Under the pieces are notes generated by a model. It searched no databases. It saw only the letters and a list, made by a program, of their open reading frames with translations, and had not been told where the DNA came from. Of a stretch of 42,714 nt of DNA, positions 42,614 through 42,714 are shown in pieces. Position numbers and translations under genes: made by a program. The DNA is from Myxococcales bacterium. GTDB lineage: Bacteria > Myxococcota_A > UBA9042. Each line of letters opens with the position of its first letter. Position 1 is the stretch's first letter. Location: the NCBI GenBank assembly GCA_009692465.1, contig SHZD01000027.1, positions 1-42,714 of the forward strand, read 5' to 3'.

Positions 42614-42714
42614 GGGTCGCTCAGTTCGCGTCTATGCAGCCGACTCGCCGCAACGTGCTCAGTGGGTCGCTCAGCTCGCGTCTATGCAGCCAACTCGCCG
42701 CAACGTGCTCAGTG
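42614..42714 (+). repeat. Two tandem 50-bp copies of the repeat core, running off the window
   Basis: Units 42614-42663 and 42664-42713 each start GGGTCGCTCAG and contain CTCGCCGC; they differ at two positions only (T/C and G/A). The unit is the internal core of the post-gene repeat family (GGGTCGCTAAGCTCGCG then GCCGACTCGCCGC), here locally duplicated. The array may continue past the edge. Confidence 0.85.

Overview
The window is GC-rich, densely coded chromosomal DNA that reads as Myxococcota or a close 'deltaproteobacterial' relative. The markers are a secreted VCBS protein ending in a MYXO-CTERM-like Cys/TM/Arg tail, very large Cys-rich lipoproteins with CDGxDNDCDG (MopE-type) motifs, a Ser/Thr kinase fused to sensor-like domains, and a six-copy PEGA-repeat protein. 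I see no rRNA, tRNA, CRISPR array, integrase, transposase or phage gene. The genus cannot be fixed from sequence alone.

Layout. 1-330 is structured non-coding DNA with nested inverted repeats. 331-2000 holds rsmD-queA (rRNA and tRNA modification, ATGA overlap). 2049-5615 (minus) holds an alpha/beta hydrolase, an S41 PDZ protease and an aquaporin-family channel. 5764-8806 (plus) holds a membrane-anchored transglutaminase-like protein and alanine racemase. 8987-16880 (minus) is an envelope block: a P-domain exported protein, a 968-residue Cys-rich putative lipoprotein, and a three-gene DUF4349-like operon. 17126-26692 (plus) holds a beta-propeller lipoprotein, a methylmalonyl-CoA mutase large subunit followed 11 bp later by a DUF5939-like/degenerate-cyclase-like/kinase fusion, and the PEGA protein. 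26759-41452 (minus) holds a chain of a TerB/DUF697-like protein, an agmatinase-family enzyme, CcmF, the VCBS protein and a phospholipase D, then another Cys-rich lipoprotein, panC, panB and an aldehyde dehydrogenase. 42137-42562 (plus) is a DksA/TraR zinc-finger regulator.

How the genes relate. Housekeeping functions (tRNA queuosine, D-alanine, pantothenate, cytochrome c maturation, acyl-CoA rearrangement) alternate with a strong cell-envelope theme of lipoproteins, Cys-rich surface proteins, VCBS and P domains and a putative barrel.

The most unusual content is between the genes. One family of small repeats (83 to 151 bp) shares the core GCTTGCTTTGTGGGTCGC and usually a hairpin of the CAAAATC/GATTTTG type. 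Several copies have terminal inverted repeats and YTAR (CTAG/TTAG) flanks, and they sit directly 3' of genes, where they form terminator-like hairpins and in two cases supply the stop codon. A second, palindromic ~128 bp family occurs three times, and there are several 13-14 bp tandem arrays. I treat these as candidate non-autonomous mobile elements recruited as gene ends. That is an inference and needs genome-wide searches.
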